From Ctenosaura bakeri (taxonomy: Eukaryota > Chordata > Lepidosauria > Squamata > Iguanidae): a stretch of DNA of 64,000 nucleotides. Positions 58,521 to 64,000 of this stretch are shown here, one piece after another (position 1 is the first letter of the stretch; each line of letters begins with the position of its first letter). The DNA lies in NCBI GenBank assembly GCA_948474755.1, contig CAOLHI010001312.1, positions 496,001 through 560,000 of the forward strand, in the 5' to 3' direction. A program made the position numbers and the translations under genes. The notes under the pieces are model-generated. The model did no database searches and was not told the DNA's origin. It saw only the letters and a list, made by a program, of their open reading frames with translations.

Positions 58521-60580
58521 ACCTAAGTCATTGCTGAATAGCCTTTTTTTTTTTACAGATGCATTTTTGTGTTTTTATTCTTTTAAGATATGAATATGAA
58601 TAGCTGTATTTGATTTTATTTGATTTGTAAACAGTTGTCAGAGGGTGAGATCTAAAAAATAAATGGGAGATGGTAAAAATGTTTGCCAGTTAATTGTTTA
58701 CTTACAATGTATTTCCTTTTACATTCTGTGTCTTCCTGGGCAGTATGAAGTTGCTTTCCCATCCATGCATTTTTTTTACTTCTGCTTCCACTTCCCTCTC
58801 ATGGCTCACCAGAATGGGCACATATAGAATAAATATATATTGAGTGAAGCAAGCTCCTAGGTGAAGAATTCTAGCTCTATTCCAATGCTATCAAATGTTT
58901 CTTTCTAAACAGCATGTGAATGGACAGCTTCACAAAGAAGAAAAATGCTACAAGCCATGATTTTTCTCCCTGTAACTTCAGTAATATTTTTTCTCCATAA
59001 TTGCCTGTGTGTTTTGAAAGAAAAGTTGGAAAAGGTTAGGTGTTCCCCAGTATGTGTTTCTGTACATAGTTAATACAGTCAGACCATTTTGTGCGTGTTA
59101 TCTTTGATCTTTTAGATACATACATGCTGTGCGCATTTTTCTGGTTGCAAACACTACATGCTTTCTAACCAACTGGGCTTTTAAAAGGACGGAACTCACA
59201 TTGATTCTCTTCATCATCAGGCAGGCAAAATGTGTTACCTTCAGCCATTGCGGCAATATAATTGTGTTTTTTCAAAATCCTTAGGTGGCTTAATAATATG
59301 AATTTTTGGAAGGACTGCTTGGGCTAAGAGAAAACATAAGCGCAAAAGCCTGTTTATGCTGCAGTTACATATTTCTTTTCTAAGGATAGAAACTATTACT
59401 GTATTAAAATATTACTATATTTTGATGCTTCACCCTGTATATATTTATTAGGGTAAGCAGGTCTTCTGAGCAGATGCACATACTTTCTGGGACAAATTCC
59501 AAGTTAAAAAAAAAAAAAGAACTTTTGAACACTAAGGAATAAAATTGGTTCAATAGTTAAATGGAGTAATGAACAGTATTTCAAGACTTGGTAGAGGGAA
59601 GTAAATGTGGGTGAACAGAGTTACAGCAATATTAAAATGTTTGCTTTTGGATATGTTCAGGGTCAGACTACAAACTGCAATGTCATCATCGGCATTTCTT
59701 TTAGGTAACTTTCTATATCCCATATTATCCAGTCAACAGAAGGGGCTGGATACTTATGGCTCTAATTTATGTTCCAGTCATTTATGCTTTGCCCTTTTCT
59801 TTGGTGCTCCTTTTTTTTTTTTGGCAAAGGCTTATGCAGATTTGCATAAAATTTGCATATGCTGTTTTGAACATAGAATGCAATTTTTAAATGATTCCTA
59901 TCATTTTAAAAGAAATACATCCTTTTCACCATTGGGAAGCCTGTGACTGGGTGATTAGTATATCTGCTCAGTTTCTTCTCCAGGTGCTATATGTGGCTGG
60001 GCAACTTCAAGGCTCACCTCTTCCTTCTTAGATCTCTTTATCTTTTTCTTCAAAATGAACAGGAACTGGACATCCTCAAAGAGATGACTGTCCTTGATAA
60101 TGCAGGGACCATGGCTACCTATGTTTTATCTCAAAAGAAAGATTAAATCAGAAATAATACAGATCAGGTAAGAGATTTGTGAAGCCATCCAGACGTTGGA
60201 CAGTAAGTCACATTAGCACAAATCAGCAAAGTTGAAAGTAAGAAATACTGGGAGCTGCAATCCAACAACCTCTGGAGGGCCATACGATCCCTACCCTGAT
60301 ATATGCATCCCTCATATATCCCCACCCTACCCCTGATCAGAACAATTTCTGATTTTGAACTGAGTTGTTGAATCACAGAGAAGTGCTCTAGTATAACATG
60401 TAAGATTCAAAATTGTTGCTTTCTCTTTATCATGTTGCTTTCCTTAAAATATTTTATTTAATTTATTCATTGAACTTGTATCCCACCTTTCCCCCAAGAT
60501 AGGATTCAAGTTTTCTGTAACAAGGTGGATTGTTGTAAAACAGAAATATCGATGCACTTGCATGTTTTTAAAATGTATAA

Positions 60581-60628
<48 letters not shown>

Positions 60629-63099
60629 GGCAATGGTGATTGAAAAGCAATGGCTTTATAAAATATCCATGGCAACCATCAAGCCCTGGAAATGTTTTTG
60701 GACCATAGCTTCTAAAATTCCAAAGCTCTGTGATGACTTTATCCCTTGTATAAAAGCCTCCTCTTAGGAGCTGTCCTTTCCTGAAAGCAGAGATGACTGA
60801 AGCAATCAATGATGTTAAATGTCCTGCTAGTTAAGTGTCACTGTTGGTCACATTGGGTTCAAGTTGTTGTGGTGATCCCATGCACATAATTTCCCTTCTG
60901 TCACCCTTAGTATTAATGTGTTAATTTGTTAACATTCTTTCTATAAAAACCAGTTTTACAGAGCTGCTAAAATTATTTCCCCATCAAATATTAAAAAAAA
61001 ACCCACTTTCCATTATAGTTGATGAAATTGCTGAATCCTCTAGAAGTGTGCAAACTTTTTGACACACTGGAAATTAAAAGGGTGGGGGAGCAGTATCCGT
61101 GCTATCAGACTTTTTGATTTAACAAATGTGTTGTCTGTAGCCCTCTGAACATCAATATTCACCAGCTTCAGAGGAACAAGAAAAGGCAACATCTTTTAAA
61201 AAAAAAACCCACACTGGTTCATTATTTTTTCAATCTGTAACTAATTTGTGCCACATAAAGCCATTTAACTTAAATATGAGTGTTGGCAGTTGCAATGATT
61301 TCTACTATGTGAGCCGAATTCAATTTCCCAGAGTAAGCTTGATTTGAATAGACTGAGAAACTCTTGGAGTTATAAACCTGAGTCTCACTTTATTTGTCAT
61401 ATTCTTTTACACAGGTCAGATTGAAGATAAATGAGTATTCTACTGGGGCACTGAAGTATGTAAGTTGTGATGAGAAATTTTCATGTAATTAAGAAGGGAA
61501 GAGCAGTGACCAAAGAAATCATGCTTGCACATTTCATTTCTGATACACACGTGTCTTGTATTGTGGCATGAATACCTGAATCTGAAGTTTGGAAGAGACT
61601 TAAACAAAATGTGGTTCCCACTCAGAATCAATGATTCAGAAAATGGCCTGATTCAGCATGGGTTGACTTAGAATATCAAAATACACTCCTGGTGCCTAAT
61701 TGGTGGTGAGGTACTAGAAAAAAAAGGCAGGTAGAGAGTTTAGACTTATTCATCATCTTTTGTATTCTGCAGGTGGCTCAATTAATTGTGCTATTGTGTC
61801 CCACTGCTTGGTTTACTACATGTTATTTGATATTACCACAGGGGCTATAGGTTCCTGTGGGGCTGAATTAGCTAAATATGATAAGGTCCACATTTCTCCT
61901 TTCTCTCAGTCAACATTGAACTTTATGCTTGTGAATTTTTAAAAAAAATCTTACAGGGTTTTGCCCCAAAACACAGGCACTCTGCTGTTCCATTTCATGT
62001 TTTGTGTTTGAAAAATCCAGCATATTTTTAATATAGGCTCTGTGAAGTAGTGTGGGTTCTTCAGATAAGGTTCATTGTCTGGATATTTTTTTTTTTATGT
62101 TTTTAGGGTTCTGGACAGTGAGGGTTCCTAATGCTGCCCTGTTCAGAATTGCCATGGCAGAAGAAAAAAAATAATGGTCTCCCTCGACAGTTGATTTTTC
62201 TTGGTACTGAGACTGATACCATGAAGTGGCATTGTAGGTTCCTGAAGGGTAGGCTTGAAGACTGAAGAGCTAATATGTATGTGTTTTTGTGTAGCTTTGC
62301 AAAACAATGCTTCACAGACTGTAGGAGCTTGGAGGGCATCCCAGTCCTGCCTGTTGAGGGGTAGCCCCTGGACAAACATTCCTCTGCTAATTTTTGATTA
62401 GAATCCAGAACATTTATAAACTTTACCATGGGCTTCAGGTTACTAGTTGTGATTCAGTTATGGTGGGATTTTAGAAGTATGGTGTGAAATTCATCACTGC
62501 AATGCTGTTTCCTTTTGACATATGAAGATTAAGATCAGGGAGATAGACAGGTCATATTTGATGCAGCTATTACCTTGGTTTGGGGTGTGCATCAGCGAGG
62601 TGGTGTGTTGACAAAGGAGTAGGTGGCTGCAGTGCAATGTAGCATTGATCACCTCACATTCCTAGAGTCCTCTGCTATCATCATCACTATCTGTTTGGGT
62701 TGGTAAGTTTGAAAACAGTTTGGCCACCATGCACATCTTTAACTCATGCTGCAATTTCTGTGGGCCATGAGACTGGTTAGGGCTGGTTAGGGAGTTTGAT
62801 GTATAGCACTGTTTTTAGACTCTGTCCTATAGAAAGAGAAAACAATGGTGCTGCAGAAGCTCTCTGCTATAAACAGCTAGATCAATTCTGACATCTGTTC
62901 CAGAAGTTCTGTGTTATTCTGTAGAGCAGGTGACTCATTCTTCAGTTTATCAAAAACAAATTGGCTGTGATTTCATTTTTTCATGAGTCTCTGATACAAT
63001 TGATACAGGCTGAATGCTGATTTGGGTATATAGTTAAATGTAAGTAATTTGTTTATAAAGCATAAAATATAAAGCAGAAATCTCTATGTACTGTGGAAT
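58521..63099. other. Unassigned AT-rich DNA
   Basis: Contains the (ATAG)12 array and a worn LINE tail at 60447-60530 (TTGTATCCCACCTTTC on the plus strand). No coding block seen. Confidence 0.4.
60581..60628. repeat. (ATAG)12 microsatellite
   Basis: Twelve uninterrupted ATAG units; the longest perfect microsatellite in the window. Confidence 0.95.
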
Positions 63100-63560
63100 A
63101 GGAGTATGTGTCACTGAGTGTGAAGTTCTGGCCATAAAGCCAACCTAATTATCAACAATGATAAACTAGTGAGAGAACAACAAATCATCTTATAATGAGC
63201 CCAAGGTAGGTTTTGTGTTAAGGTTTATGGCTGAGACAATCAGTTGACTGATGTAATCTGAAAGTAGCCAATAGACAAATATACCTAGTCTGTTATACCA
63301 TATCTAAGATCTTTGTTCTGATTGGAGAAAAGAAATGGTTATAATAATTGCATAGAGTGATTATATCTTATCTGATTCAATTGGACCTGTCAGCTGAGTA
63401 AGCGGGGAAGGGTATAAAACAGGAAGAGAAGAAATAGATGCAACACTGACTGACTGTCACTCTTTGTCATAAATAAGGCTGCTGCACAGCCTTAAAGGAT
63501 ATGCTGTTCCTAACTAATAACTGTCCAGACCATGCTGATAAAGACAGACCAGGTTGGTGA
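63100..63560 (+). mobile_element. Possible LTR (unbounded)
   Basis: GGTATAAAAC near 63410 is followed after about 60 bp by CATAAATAAGG and a small hairpin GGCTGCTGCACAGCC, an arrangement like the R region of an LTR. I could not find matching ends or a target duplication, so the limits are guesses and a cellular promoter is not excluded. Confidence 0.3.
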
Positions 63561-64000
63561 GAAAGGGTGCCCAAGTATATTGACCTCATAGATGCCTGTA
63601 GATATATCAGTTAGGACATTCCATTAGTGTTTAGGATAGCAATGGAGAAGACTGCTAAAGAAATACAGATGAGATAAATGCACAATCCTTATGAAAGGGT
63701 AATACCTTACCTGTCATATACTGTAATATAATGAAGGTATGTTGACTCACATGCAGTGTAATGTAATGAAAGTAAAGCTTAGACAGTGAAATGTTTTAAG
63801 TTTTTCTCAAGGGAGAGTGTATGTGCTTTTATGTCTATAACTGCATAATACATAGCCTGAAGTACTAAAAGAGCCTATTCATTCTCCCATATAAATGTCC
63901 TGAGATTCCAGTACTTAAGAATGTTTAATTGGATTGTTAATGCCTGATGTGTACTCTGTCTGTTTGGATTACCTTGTTGGCTACACATTGAAATTCCAGG

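Overview
The window looks like intergenic or intronic DNA from a squamate reptile, most likely a lizard. It is AT-rich and CpG-poor. It carries many tRNA-headed SINEs whose tail ends in a CATAA..GACTTGAAGGCACACAACAAC-like block, RTE/BovB-like LINE relics, CR1 and L2 LINE fragments, hAT elements, and short inverted-repeat elements containing a GGAATCCTGGG core. Species is not determined. I found no convincing host protein-coding exon and no functional RNA gene. Almost all short open frames are chance frames or lie inside repeats.

The outstanding feature is a complete, very young Ty3/gypsy LTR retrotransposon on the minus strand (5132-10353). It has two LTRs of about 305 bp that differ only by one base at one edge, a perfect 5-bp target duplication AGTAT, a polypurine tract, and gag, protease, reverse transcriptase, RNase H and integrase domains. 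Next to the 5' LTR there is no tRNA-type primer site. Instead a 13-nt stretch is exactly complementary to a stretch inside the LTR where the transcript probably starts. This is the arrangement of self-priming elements (Tf1/sushi group). The reading frame is broken four times, each time by one base, at least three of them in homopolymer runs. A chromodomain is not seen.

Layout: 1-3458 mostly unassigned, with an inverted repeat near 2060. 3459-5103 is a non-autonomous hAT element with AAGTC-rich ends, interrupted by a solo LTR (4053-4890). 5132-10353 is the retrotransposon. 10354-32300 is unassigned DNA with scattered SINEs, LINE fragments, inverted-repeat elements and a truncated U2 snRNA copy. 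32340-33950 is a nested stack (LINE, CR1, hAT, two SINEs, a hAT MITE). 35640-36551, 42838-43705 and 45138-45968 are further solo LTRs of the 4053-4890 family, all on the minus strand. 38236-38547 is a solo LTR related to the young retrotransposon, and 47717-48282 and 55326-55883 are solo LTRs of other families. 46060-46710 is an L2 fragment with an inserted MITE. 49111-49958 and 53649-53828 hold nested and hairpin-shaped DNA transposons. 51405-52254 is a CR1 3' end and 52650-53575 an RTE/BovB-like 3' end. From about 56000 to the end is mostly unassigned DNA plus a few MITEs and a possible LTR near 63100-63560.

Only the gag-pol segments form a functional set: gag packages the RNA, pol copies and integrates it. 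Everything else is best read as layered insertions, and the nesting gives a relative history. LTRs, self-primer, target duplications and nesting were read directly from the bases. Family names for LINEs, SINEs and DNA transposons come from recalled diagnostic motifs and need a library search.
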